56,909 bases of DNA, taken from NCBI RefSeq assembly GCF_937859865.1, contig NZ_CALMAT010000174.1, positions 1 through 56,909 on the forward strand, read 5' to 3'. The position numbers and the translations under genes are program-made. Under the pieces are notes generated by a model that was given only the letters and a program-made list of their open reading frames with translations, made no database searches and was not told where the DNA came from. Each line of letters starts with the position of its first letter. Position 1 is the stretch's first letter. Source of the DNA: an uncultured Mucilaginibacter sp. Lineage in GTDB: Bacteria; Bacteroidota; Bacteroidia; Sphingobacteriales; Sphingobacteriaceae. Below, one piece after another: positions 1 to 8,365 of this stretch.

Positions 1-54
1 GGCCACCGATCATAATGATATATTTTTCATTAGGATAATTACCCGTGTATATAT

Positions 55-989
55 TGAGGTTGTTTAAACTTATTTAGGGTTTAAAAAGGAGGTTCCCAGA
101 AAGAATTAGAGTTTTGTGGTGCTAAATCATAAAACAGGAACAATCTCAGGGAACCGTGGATAAAGATACGATAGAGAAATTAATTGTGCCCTATTTAAGC
201 AAGGGAAAACGGGGTTTTAGGTCTAAAGTGCCTATATTTCAAGTAGTAAAGGCCATATTTTACAGGTTAAAAACGGGCTGCCAGTGGCGTGAACTTCCCT
301 TAAAGCACTTTATAAACGATGTTTCGGTAAGCTGGCAAAACGTTTATTATTATTTTAACAAATGGTGCAGGGACGGTTCATGGCGGGCAGTATGGATAGG
401 CCTTTTACGTTCCTACCGAAATTATTTAGACCTTTCGTCGGTTCAATTGGACGGCAGCCATACGCCTGCAAAGCGTGGCGGACAAGCGGTAGGTTATCAA
501 GGCAGGAAGGCCTCAAAGACGAGCAATGCCTTGTTTCTGGCAGACAACACCGGGCAAATGCTTGCCTTGTCGGAACCACAGCAGGGCCAGCACCATGACC
601 TGCATGAAATAAAGAAGCTCTTTACAGAACTTTGTGGGGTATTAAAAGAAGCGGCAATAGACAGCAGGGGCATCTTTTTGAACGCCGATAGCGGTTTTGA
701 CAGTAAAGAACTCAGGGCTGTCTGTGCAAAAGAAGAAATTCAGGCCAACATCAAATCTAACCCGCGCAACAACAATAAAGAAAATGGCCTGGATGAGCAG
801 TATTTTGATGAAGAATTATATAAAAAAAGGACGGTAATAGAACAGGCCAATGCCTGGATGGACAGTTACAAAGCTTTGTTTATTCGTTATGAAACCCTAG
901 CCAGGAACTGGATGGCAATGCACTGGATGGCATTTTCTGTCTTCTTCCTCAATAGAATTAACAAAAAATCAAAAGTTTAAACAACCTCA
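55..989 (+). mobile_element. IS5-family insertion sequence, apparently complete
   Basis: A 17-bp perfect inverted repeat, TGAGGTTGTTTAAACTT at 55-71 and its complement at 973-989, brackets one transposase gene, so the element is about 935 bp. This is normal for a small one-ORF IS5-family element. The transposase stop codon lies inside the right repeat. I could not define a convincing target duplication: the flanking bases are A/T-rich but not identical. The ends contain the palindrome GTTTAAAC and resemble the outer ends of the MITE-like elements further right. Confidence 0.85.
156..980 (+). CDS. IS5-family DDE transposase
   Basis: This 274-residue protein cuts and joins the ends of the surrounding insertion sequence. 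The N-terminal part (about 1-95) has the helical DUF4096-like character of IS5 transposases (KRGFRSKVPIFQVV, GCQWRELP). The catalytic DDE residues are visible: Asp in VQLDGSHTP near residue 99, Asp in NADSGFDSKELR near residue 178, and Glu in RTVIEQANAWMDSYK near residue 229. The start is a GTG shortly inside the left inverted repeat; no upstream ATG extends the frame. No frameshift or internal stop is seen, so the element may still be active. Length and motifs fit the ISL2/IS427-like groups; the subgroup is not certain. Confidence 0.9.
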   Translation: MDKDTIEKLIVPYLSKGKRGFRSKVPIFQVVKAIFYRLKTGCQWRELPLKHFINDVSVSWQNVYYYFNKWCRDGSWRAVWIGLLRSYRNYLDLSSVQLDGSHTPAKRGGQAVGYQGRKASKTSNALFLADNTGQMLALSEPQQGQHHDLHEIKKLFTELCGVLKEAAIDSRGIFLNADSGFDSKELRAVCAKEEIQANIKSNPRNNNKENGLDEQYFDEELYKKRTVIEQANAWMDSYKALFIRYETLARNWMAMHWMAFSVFFLNRINKKSKV

Positions 990-1057
990 TAAATAATATT
1001 TCTAAATAATTAATATTGTTAATATATTTACTGCTCAAAAATAAATATCGGGACAAT

Positions 1058-1382
1058 ATGGGCAATATAAAGTTAAAGAAAAGGCTTAAAATGCTTCGCC
1101 ATAACAATGGCTGGAGCTAGGAACAAGTCTCGGCCGCCCTCGACATTTCGATACCGGCCTACTCCAAAATAGAAACAGGGGTTACCGATATTAACCTTTC
1201 CCGGTTAGAGCAGATCGCCGGGCTTTACAACCTGAACGTCGTGCAGTTACTGGCCGAAGAAGGCCCGCAAGACTTCAAGGAGGTTGGACAAACTCAAAAA
1301 CCAGCTTCACCAGCGGGACGAAGAGATTATCAGGTTACAGCGCGAACTGATCCGCTTTTATCAGTTAGAGAAGGAACTATAG
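1058..1382 (+). pseudogene. Broken XRE-family helix-turn-helix regulator
   Basis: Translation from ATG 1058 gives LKKRLKMLRHNNGWS, then an in-frame TAG at about 1115-1117, then EQVSAALDISIPAYSKIETG and TDINLSRLEQIAGLYNL. This is a clear match to the intact XRE protein at 49322-49663. Comparison with WSQED there indicates CAG to TAG at the stop. Near 1275-1290 the homologous frame shifts; the C-terminal coiled coil continues in another frame (DKLKNQLHQRDEEIIRLQRE) and ends at TAG 1380-1382. With two independent lesions it is almost certainly dead. It sits directly after the insertion sequence, but the IS did not interrupt it. Confidence 0.85.
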
Positions 1383-1483
1383 CCAAAGGTGCCTTACAAT
1401 AAAGACATTATCCGGTTGTGTGGAAGGGTAAAAACCTTTAATTCAACATAACCCTAATTATTAGGCAAGAAAAGAGTAAGTTA

Positions 1484-2647
1484 TTAATCTGAAATATTTT
1501 TCCAGCTTATTACGTGGTAGTTAGTCCTTTTTTCATTTTCATCACCACCATAAATTAGGGTTTTAATTACCTCCGCGGGAGCTGTAATTTCTTCAAAACG
1601 GTCCATTTCTTTAAACAGACCTTCACTAATGGTTTGGGTGGCCTTCACTTCAAAAACGGCAAAGCCCTGGTTTTTTTTCATGAGCAGGTCAACTTCGTGG
1701 CCATTGCTATCCTGCCAGAAATAATAATCCTGATGAAGATATAGGTGGTGGTTTTTTTTCTGGTATTCTGCCAGGACCATGTTTTCAAATACATGGCCTT
1801 TCAGCCTGTTTTCTACCAGGTCATCAACCGTCCTTATCCCTAACAAATAGGTAAGCAGGCCGGTATCATAGAAATAAAGTTTGGGACTTTTAACCAGACG
1901 CTTGTTAAAATTCTGGTGATAAGGCTGTAAAAGAAAAATGATATAACTGCTTTCCAATATGGAAAGCCAGGATTTTGCAGTATTGTGCGTAATATCACAT
2001 TTATTAGCCAGGGAACTAAAATTAACCAATTGCCCTGCCCTGCCAGCACACAGACTTAAAAAAGTGCGGAACAACTTGATGTCCCGGATATTCAGTAATT
2101 CTGTTACGTCTTTTTCCAGATAGGTTTGTACATAGTTTGCATAAAATATGGCCGGGTCTATATCCCTGTCAAAAATGGCAGGATAAAAGCCTTTGATACC
2201 AGCCCCAGCATAGGAGTTTTCCAGTAAGCCATTTGCTTTTAGTTCCGTAAAATCAAAAGGAAGCAGCTTAAACAGGGCAACCCTGCCAGCCAGGGTTTGG
2301 GTAATACTGTTTAACAAGTGAAAGTTTTGAGAACCCGATAGGATAAATTGCCCCATCTGCCCGGATTCGTCTACCCTGCTTTGAATATAAGAGAACAATG
2401 CAGGCACGCGCTGTACTTCATCAAAAATAACTTTCCCGTCATACTGGTTTAGAAACCCGACCGGATCTTCCAGGGCAAAAGCGCGGGTGTTTGGGTTTTC
2501 TAAAGAAACATAACGGTAATCGCTAAACAGCTCTTTTAACAATGTTGTCTTACCGGATTGTCTGGGGCCAGTAATGGCCAAAACAGGAAATTTTGATTGC
2601 TGCGCTTGAATAATTGGTGCAATCTGCCTGTTTATAAAGGTGTTCAT
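1484..2647 (-). CDS. AAA-family ATPase with DUF4143 domain
   Basis: A 387-residue P-loop protein of the AAA_14/DUF4143 type. Walker A is GPRQSGKTT near residues 27-35, Walker B is KVIFDEVQ near residues 92-99, and a sensor-like FILSGSQNF follows. The C-terminal half carries the DUF4143 fold with the restriction-endonuclease-like signature HEVDLLMKK and AVFEVKA near residues 315-335. The family is widespread, often patchily distributed and of unknown role; a DNA-related or toxin-like function has been suggested. It stands alone between an XRE pseudogene and a dead IS3 element, which fits an accessory, horizontally moving gene. No partner is visible. Confidence 0.85.
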   Translation of the reverse strand: MNTFINRQIAPIIQAQQSKFPVLAITGPRQSGKTTLLKELFSDYRYVSLENPNTRAFALEDPVGFLNQYDGKVIFDEVQRVPALFSYIQSRVDESGQMGQFILSGSQNFHLLNSITQTLAGRVALFKLLPFDFTELKANGLLENSYAGAGIKGFYPAIFDRDIDPAIFYANYVQTYLEKDVTELLNIRDIKLFRTFLSLCAGRAGQLVNFSSLANKCDITHNTAKSWLSILESSYIIFLLQPYHQNFNKRLVKSPKLYFYDTGLLTYLLGIRTVDDLVENRLKGHVFENMVLAEYQKKNHHLYLHQDYYFWQDSNGHEVDLLMKKNQGFAVFEVKATQTISEGLFKEMDRFEEITAPAEVIKTLIYGGDENEKRTNYHVISWKNISD

Positions 2648-2844
2648 TTACTAAAAAGTGTAAGCAAATTTAATTAAATTCTCAATATACATAACCTGTA
2701 CTCTCAAAATACATAGTTTATGTTTACAAAATACATAGAAACTATTTATAATTTACATAAAATGTAAAAATAAAAGACATAAAAACCAGGATTCAATAAG
2801 CCAAAAAGCGTGATTAACCAGCTCTAAAAAGAGCGTTTTTCATA

Positions 2845-2870
2845 TATACAGCTATACGTATAGCTGTATA
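2845..2870. repeat. 26-bp perfect palindrome
   Basis: The half-site TATACAGCTATAC is followed at once by its exact complement, with no spacer. It lies about 200 bp upstream of the ATPase start and beside the IS3 remnant. It could be an operator, a cruciform or an IS target or attachment point. A perfect 26-bp dyad is unlikely by chance even in AT-rich DNA. Confidence 0.8.
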
Positions 2871-2914
2871 CAGACATATGTATCGTCCTGAAATTAGTTG
2901 ACAGTTGAGTGGGG

Positions 2915-2968
2915 TTAATACTAAATAAGGTTGACAGGTTCAGCTTAGTACTAAAATAGGTTGTCAGG
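2915..2968. repeat. Pair of 24-bp direct repeats at the IS3 remnant end
   Basis: TTAATACTAAATAAGGTTGA (followed by CAGG) at 2915-2938 is repeated as TTAGTACTAAAATAGGTTGT (followed by CAGG) at 2945-2968. A third, shorter TTAGTTGACAG lies at 2894. Multiple short direct repeats of this kind are common at IS termini as transposase-binding sites. The outer IS boundary cannot be fixed by eye. Confidence 0.55.
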
Positions 2969-3066
2969 CCTTATTTTGATAGACAATATTAACAAAACGT
3001 TTTTTATTTTTCTGCTTGCTTAGCCCTTTCTTTCCAGTAGTTTTTCCATTTTTTAGGGATTATACC

Positions 3067-3908
3067 CTAGCAATAATGAGCAGCTTCTGGAGTCATCATG
3101 TTAATACTAAGGTGTGGTCTTCTATTGTTATAAGCATCAATAATAGCTGGTATCCCGGAAGCTGTTTCCCATTTGGTATCAGGTGTTTTTCTATAAAGCC
3201 ATTCCATTTTTAAGATGCCGTTTACCCTTTCAGCTATCGCATTTTCTAAGGGATCTCCATTTTCTGTCATGCTAATACTAATTCTGAAAGTATTGAGCTT
3301 GGAAACCTATTTCTCACAGCAGTACTGGATACACCTCTGTCTGATTGATGGATTAACTCAATGCGTTCTTTAGGTAACTGCGTAATAGCCATTGATAGTG
3401 CGCTTACCGCCCCTTCTGCTTCGAGCTTTGGTGAAATATTCCAGCCGATTATTTTTCGGGAGTAAGCATCAGTGATCAAAGACAGGTACAAATACCCTTA
3501 ACTGGTTTCAACATAGGTGATATCGCTAACCCAAAGCTGATGAGGGTGAACTGGAACAAGATCACGGATCAGGTTGGGATACTTATGGAACCTATGCCTG
3601 GAATCTGTTGTTTTTTTCTTAGCCCGGTAGCGCCGGACCAGTAAACGATTGTCGCGTAGCAGATCAAAAAAAGCATCCCTACCAACTAGTAGTTGTTCAT
3701 TTTTCGCTGCATTACTGATCACGTCCAGCAATTTACGGCCACCAATACCTGGCATAGATTTACGCTCTTTTTGTACCATTTCTAACAGAAGATGGGCTTG
3801 TGCGTGGCATTTATACTCGTAGCTCTGAGATTTATAATAAGCTTGCCTGCTGTGGCCAAACAACCCGCAAAGCTGGGCCATTGCCAGCTCTGGGAAATGG
3901 TTTTTCAT
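3067..3908 (-). pseudogene. IS3-family transposase OrfB (rve/DDE integrase), broken
   Basis: Three fragments together reconstruct one IS3 OrfB of about 280 residues: an HTH_21-like region and the first catalytic Asp (WVSDITYVE), the middle part (LSLITDAYSRKIIGW, then HQSDRG with the second Asp), and the C-terminus (NAIAERVNGILKMEW with the Glu, then YNNRRPHLSINMMTPE). Lesions seen: an in-frame TAA at 3498-3500 right after VETS, an apparent 2-bp insertion near 3329 just after the second Asp, and a TAG at 3307-3309 in the corrected frame. Each would inactivate the protein, so it is an old dead copy. Confidence 0.85.
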
Positions 3909-4105
3909 TTCTTTGACTGTTTGGCCCCAAAATTTTTTCTGATAGAGATTTTAAGCTCTCGCCCGGTAATATCAATCATTTTACTTAGGGCAAGGTTCTC
4001 CAGCTTTTTGTTCTCCAGAGCTTCTTCCAAGAGTTTGATCCGAAGTTGCATAGCTTCAGGTGTTATAAAAGCAAATAGCAACGGTTTGATATACTTCCCT
4101 CCCAC
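3905..4105 (-). pseudogene. IS3 OrfA C-terminal remnant
   Basis: The 66-codon frame contains the OrfA leucine-zipper-like region (LRIKLLEEALENKKLENLAL) and the tail MIDITGRELKISIRK typical of Bacteroidota IS3 elements. The N-terminal helix-turn-helix is absent: a stop codon lies directly upstream of the GTG used to open the frame. It overlaps OrfB by four bases, as expected for frameshift-coupled IS3 genes. Confidence 0.65.
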
Positions 4106-4193
4106 TTTTTACAAATATCTGTTCTAAGCAATTAAACGCACTAAAATTCCAAGATCTTCGAGAAAATAGTTTGATAATTGTACCTTCGGGAGT

Positions 4194-4225
4194 ACAAAGC
4201 CTGATACCAAAGTATTGGGCTTTGT
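4194..4225 (+). terminator. Putative intrinsic terminator hairpin
   Basis: ACAAAGCC and GGGCTTTGT pair around a smaller internal ATAC/GTAT dyad, followed by TATTT. The run of T is weak, so strength is uncertain. It would insulate the SusC operon from the IS region. Confidence 0.4.
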
Positions 4226-4302
4226 TATTTCATCTCTATGTTTTACACTTACATTTTACAATTTGAAAATAGCGGCCGTTATTACATTGGCCATACTTCA
4301 AA

Positions 4303-4463
4303 CTTGGAAGTTCTTTAAACTTTTTTTCCGGCCGATGCTTCTTTTACCCTATAAAAATTGGCTTTTACCAGACTAACCAAATCAAAACATATTGCCACCA
4401 ATTTTTATAGGGTAAAAGAAGCATTGGCATTTTTCCTTGTATAAATTTAAACAGCTTTTGAAA
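4303..4463. repeat. MITE-like element 1 with a perfect 27-bp inner inverted repeat
   Basis: ATGCTTCTTTTACCCTATAA plus AAATTGG at 4335-4361 is repeated exactly in inverted orientation at 4398-4424, with a 36-bp loop. Outside this, TTCTTTAAA on the left and TTTAAACAGCTTTTGAA on the right form a degenerate outer repeat, as in the complete elements at 10645, 31081 and 36692. It lies upstream of the SusC operon. Confidence 0.8.
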
Positions 4464-4652
4464 CAGAAATGTGTTTGTTTTAAGCCAGGCTTGTCGTGGA
4501 ATGTTTTATCCTGTTCCTACCGTTTTTAACTTGGAATTAAAACCAGCTCATGGTGAAAGCTTAAATTTTTATCGGAATAAAAAATAATCTTATTATATTT
4601 CTTACTTTGACCTCCTGTTAATTCAGTGCTGATTAATTGTTAAGGAATTAAT

Positions 4653-4889
4653 ATGGAGCCGAAACTTGTACTTTATCCAGCATTTAATTTTGTTTTTGAT
4701 AAATACAAAAAGCGTATTTGCGCTGATGTGCCTGCTATTGCCGAATCCGGGCTTACCGCAGAAAAAACTACTTTAAGCAACAACAGCTTAAAAAACTACT
4801 GGGTTTCATCCGTCTTCAGCACAAAACCCTGCCGCAAATACTTGCCGTCAATACAAGTTGACCGGTTCAAATTATGTTTTGCACGATGA
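4653..4889 (+). CDS. Possible small hypothetical protein
   Basis: A 78-codon frame preceded by AAGGAATTAAT and by a near-consensus -7 element at 4602-4609. I do not recognise the translation: basic, with no signal peptide or membrane segment. The sequence after it (4890-5110) continues purine-rich without a long frame, so this may be the 5' end of a decayed gene, or an untranslated leader of the transporter operon. Its existence as a gene is doubtful. Confidence 0.25.
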   Translation: MEPKLVLYPAFNFVFDKYKKRICADVPAIAESGLTAEKTTLSNNSLKNYWVSSVFSTKPCRKYLPSIQVDRFKLCFAR

Positions 4890-5110
4890 CAAAGCAGTAA
4901 ATTTTGATGAAGGCTGCAGCGGCAAACCCAATTACCCAAACTAAACATTAAAAAAATATGCCTATGGTAAAAAAAACAGAAGCTTAAAAAAGGGTCAGGC
5001 AATGCCAGCACATTTAACCCAAAAACCGGATTTGCCAAAAGCAGGAACGGCAACCAATTCATCCCCAACAGGGAAAAACCAACCAATGTACTTAAACAAT
5101 ATTTAAATAT

Positions 5111-8100
5111 ATGATAAAACTTTTACAGCCTTTTTGCCAGAAGCAACGTGCCATTGGCAAATACCGGATGCTTATTTTATTACTGCTTATAGGCATAAAC
5201 ACGGCCGAAGCAAAATTAAAAACCGACCAAATTTTAAACACACGCATTACGCTAAAGCTTAAAAATGCAATGGGTTATTCGATAGCCCATAATAGCATTT
5301 TGATTGGTAAAAAACAGCTTTCCGAAGACGCGGCGCAGCAACAGGACCATACGGTGAGAGGGCAGGTAACCGACAGCAAAGGCGCACCGCTAACAGGGGT
5401 AAGCGTACTGATAAAAAGCACAAAAATTGGCGCAACCACCAATGAAAACGGGATGTACAGCCTCATTTTGCCTAATGGAAACGCAACTTTGGTATTCACT
5501 TACATCGGTTTTGTTACCCGGGAAGTAGCGGTGAACAACCAAGCGGTCATCAATATAAAGATGGCAGAATCATCCAACGCGCTCAACGAAGTGGTGGTAA
5601 CTGCATTAGGCATCAACCGGCAAAAGCGTTCTATCGGTTATGCCGTAACAGAACTGAAAGGCGAAGAATTTACACAGGCGCGCGAAAACAACGTAGCCAA
5701 CGCACTAAGCGGTAAAGTTGCCGGTGTAAATGCTATCGGTACATCAACCGGACCTGGCGGTTCCAGCCGTGTGGTTATTCGTGGCAATGGTTCGTTGACC
5801 GGCGAAAACCAGCCTTTGTATGTAGTCAACGGGATGCCGATTGACAACTCTACACCCGGAGGCCCGCCTACCATCAATGGCATTACCAACAACGTTGACC
5901 GGGGAGACGGCATCAGCGGCATTAACCCGGACGATATTGAAACGATGACGGTACTGAAAGGCGGCACGGCAGCAGCGCTGTACGGATCGAGGGCTGCAAA
6001 TGGCGTTATCTTAATTACCACCAAAAAAGGCAGGGCGCAAAAAGGGGTCGGTATCGAATACAATTCAACAGCAACCGTAGAAAATATTGCCGTTTTTCCA
6101 AATTATCAATACCAATACGGCCAAGGAGACAACGGGATTATGCCAACAAACCTAAGCTCGGCACAAACAACCGGAAGGCGTTCGTGGGGTGCAAAAATCA
6201 ATGGTTCAACTGATTATGTTGCTGCCGATGGTTTGAGACATCCTTATACCGTCCAAAAAGACAACTTGAAAAATTTTTATCAAACCGGCTCCACCTTTAC
6301 CAATACCCTGGCTTTTACCGGTGGGTCTGATGCGCTGACTTACCGTTTTTCTGCTTCTGATTTAAACAGTAAAGGCATATTGCCCGGCACAACTTACGAC
6401 CGTAAAACAGGCAACCTGGCCTTGAACGGAAAATTAGGCAGTAAAATAAGCATTGAGGCTTTGGCACAATACAACCTGGAAACCGCCCACAACCGCACTG
6501 GTGCCGGAGATGCCTTGGGCAACCCAAACTGGTTGCCTTACATGATTGCCAATACGGCCGATGTGCGGTGGCTGAAACCAGGTTACGATGTCAATGGCAA
6601 TGAAATTGTTTGGAACGATGCATCAGTTGCATCAAACGGTTATTTCGTCATCAACAAATACAAAGAAGACGATACCAAAAACAGGTTTATCGGCCAGGGA
6701 ACTGTTGCTTATGAGCCGGTAAAAGACTTGGTGTTTAAAGGTACCATCAGCAGGGATTTTTATAATTACAATTACGCCAACATATTGCCAACTGGTACTT
6801 TGTATGTTCCAAACGGATCATACACTGCTATAAAATCTGATGTTTCAGAAACAAACAGTTTGGCTACAGTTACTTATAAAACAAAGGTGGTTAGTAATTT
6901 TAATGTATCTGTTTTGGGAGGTGTAAACAGCCGCAGTTTTATCAACGAACAATTAAATTTGAACGGCTCTACTTTTACCATTCCCTATTTTTACAGCTAC
7001 ACAAATCTGGCTACGGCATCTACAGTGCCTTATAATGCACATTTAAAAACCAATTCAATTTTTGGCTCGGTAGATTTTGATTACAAAAGCTTGTTCTTTT
7101 TAACCGTTACCGGGCGTAAAGATTGGTTCTCAACTTTAAGCCCGGCACACAACAGTATTTTTTATCCAAGTGTGGGCGGAAGTTTTATTTTATCTGATGC
7201 GGTAAAATTGCCTGCTGTTTTTAACCTGGTAAAATTGCGGGCAGATTATGCACAAGTTGGCGGTTCTACCCCGGATCCATATGTTGTCAATTTAACTTAT
7301 AGCAACGTGCCGAGTTCTGGCCCTACCTTGCAAAATGTTACCAGCGGCCAAATCACCAATACAAATTTGCGGCCTTTAACTTCTACCACAAAAGAAGGCG
7401 GTATTGAATTGCAAATGCTTAAAAACCGTTTAAGCTTTGATGTAACCTATTACGACCGTAAAACCACAAACGACATTGTAAATTCTACCATATCCTCCAC
7501 TTCCGGTTATAACAGTGTTGTTTTAAATGTGGGTGAAGTTGACAACAAAGGAATAGAGTTGTTAATTAACGGTACGCCAATAAAAAGCAACAATTTTAGC
7601 TGGAATGCCAGTTATAATTTCTCTTACAATAAAAACCGTGTCTTAAAATTAACGGATAACATTAACTCTATGCAATTGGCCAACACCGTGAATAGCTGGG
7701 CTTACATCAATAACATTGTGGGTTATGCAGCAGACCAAATTGTTGGAACGCGCATACAAAAAGACGCAGGCGGAAATGTGGTTTTTAATAAAACTACAGG
7801 CTTGCCGGTTGCAACAGGTTTACAAGTGTTAGGAAATGGTGTTGCGCCATATACCATGGGTTTTACCAATAATTTCAGGTACAAACGCTTTACATTAAGC
7901 GTATTGCTGGATGGAAAATTTGGCAATAAAGTATTTTCTTTAATGGAAGTTTATGCAACCCGTTTAGGTTTGCTAAAAACAACTTTGCCCGGCCGCGATG
8001 GTGGTTTGCTTTTAAACGGAGTAGACCAAACTGGTGCAGCATACAGCAGAACGGTCCCGGTTACGGGTTTGAGAAATTATTATGACAATTATAAATCGTA

Positions 8101-8365
8101 TTCAGAGTTGTTTTTGCACGATGGAAGCTTTGTGAAATTAAGGCAACTGATTTTTGCTTACAATATTCCGGTAGCTAATTTAAAGATGGTTAAACTCCAA
8201 TCGGCAAGCATCTCCCTTGTTGCCCGAAACCTGGCCATACTTTATAAAAAGACAGACAATTTTGATCCGGAATCAAGTTTTACAAACAGTAATATCCAAG
8301 GCATTGAATCTATCGGTTTGCCGCACACCCGGTCTTTTGGTTTAAACCTTTCTGTTAAATTTTAA
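5111..8365 (+). CDS. SusC/RagA-family TonB-linked outer membrane transporter
   Basis: A 1084-residue outer-membrane barrel that imports oligosaccharides or other large nutrients with its SusD partner, energised by TonB. After a hydrophobic export segment (MLILLLLIGINTAEA, residues 20-34) there is a carboxypeptidase-regulatory-like domain at about 80-150 (VRGQVTDSKGAPLTGVSVLIK), a TonB-box-like NEVVVTALG near 158-166, and a plug domain to about 320 with the hallmark MTVLKGGTAAALYGSRAANGV and VILITTKKG. The rest is beta barrel ending in a C-terminal aromatic residue (LNLSVKF). No full STN domain is seen, so it is probably not an anti-sigma-coupled type. Its TAA overlaps the SusD ATG (TAATG), implying translational coupling. 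Substrate cannot be told from sequence; the GH3 enzyme downstream suggests a glycoside. Confidence 0.95.
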   Translation: MIKLLQPFCQKQRAIGKYRMLILLLLIGINTAEAKLKTDQILNTRITLKLKNAMGYSIAHNSILIGKKQLSEDAAQQQDHTVRGQVTDSKGAPLTGVSVLIKSTKIGATTNENGMYSLILPNGNATLVFTYIGFVTREVAVNNQAVINIKMAESSNALNEVVVTALGINRQKRSIGYAVTELKGEEFTQARENNVANALSGKVAGVNAIGTSTGPGGSSRVVIRGNGSLTGENQPLYVVNGMPIDNSTPGGPPTINGITNNVDRGDGISGINPDDIETMTVLKGGTAAALYGSRAANGVILITTKKGRAQKGVGIEYNSTATVENIAVFPNYQYQYGQGDNGIMPTNLSSAQTTGRRSWGAKINGSTDYVAADGLRHPYTVQKDNLKNFYQTGSTFTNTLAFTGGSDALTYRFSASDLNSKGILPGTTYDRKTGNLALNGKLGSKISIEALAQYNLETAHNRTGAGDALGNPNWLPYMIANTADVRWLKPGYDVNGNEIVWNDASVASNGYFVINKYKEDDTKNRFIGQGTVAYEPVKDLVFKGTISRDFYNYNYANILPTGTLYVPNGSYTAIKSDVSETNSLATVTYKTKVVSNFNVSVLGGVNSRSFINEQLNLNGSTFTIPYFYSYTNLATASTVPYNAHLKTNSIFGSVDFDYKSLFFLTVTGRKDWFSTLSPAHNSIFYPSVGGSFILSDAVKLPAVFNLVKLRADYAQVGGSTPDPYVVNLTYSNVPSSGPTLQNVTSGQITNTNLRPLTSTTKEGGIELQMLKNRLSFDVTYYDRKTTNDIVNSTISSTSGYNSVVLNVGEVDNKGIELLINGTPIKSNNFSWNASYNFSYNKNRVLKLTDNINSMQLANTVNSWAYINNIVGYAADQIVGTRIQKDAGGNVVFNKTTGLPVATGLQVLGNGVAPYTMGFTNNFRYKRFTLSVLLDGKFGNKVFSLMEVYATRLGLLKTTLPGRDGGLLLNGVDQTGAAYSRTVPVTGLRNYYDNYKSYSELFLHDGSFVKLRQLIFAYNIPVANLKMVKLQSASISLVARNLAILYKKTDNFDPESSFTNSNIQGIESIGLPHTRSFGLNLSVKF

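Larger units (their letters stand above)
2648..3066. other. Intergenic region with direct repeats, palindrome and IS3 end
   Basis: No gene is seen. 2680-2770 is very AT-rich with a repeated ACAAAATACATAG-type word. 2820-2840 is a short-stem hairpin followed by T residues, a weak terminator candidate. 2845-2870 is a 26-bp perfect palindrome. 2892-2968 holds three TTGACAG/TTGTCAG words in a roughly 30-bp periodic array that probably belongs to the end of the adjoining IS3-family element. Confidence 0.6.
2892..4105 (-). mobile_element. Decayed IS3-family insertion sequence
   Basis: An OrfA remnant and a broken OrfB are arranged head to tail on the minus strand with a 4-bp overlap, the usual IS3 organisation. 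The 5' part of OrfA is missing: an in-frame stop lies immediately before the GTG at 4105. OrfB carries several lesions. The TTGACAG repeat array at 2892-2968 probably marks the distal end. The left boundary near 4110 is uncertain. Confidence 0.75.
4106..4652. other. Intergenic region with hairpins and one MITE-like palindrome
   Basis: This 547-bp stretch has no convincing gene. A hairpin TTGTACC-TTCG-GGAGTACAA lies near 4178-4197 and a CAAAGCC...GGCTTTG hairpin followed by TTATTT at 4194-4225 could end transcription. 4303-4463 is a MITE-like inverted repeat (listed separately). A TTACTTTG element at 4602-4609 is one base from the Bacteroidota -7 consensus and may drive the transporter operon. 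Confidence 0.5.

Noticed and set aside
362-598. Overlapping frames within the IS5 transposase
   Set aside because: Both are shadows of the transposase frame; no independent start signal or recognisable protein.
4335-4424. CRISPR array
   Set aside because: The repeated units are inverted pairs scattered over the window, not direct repeats with regular unique spacers, and no cas genes are present.
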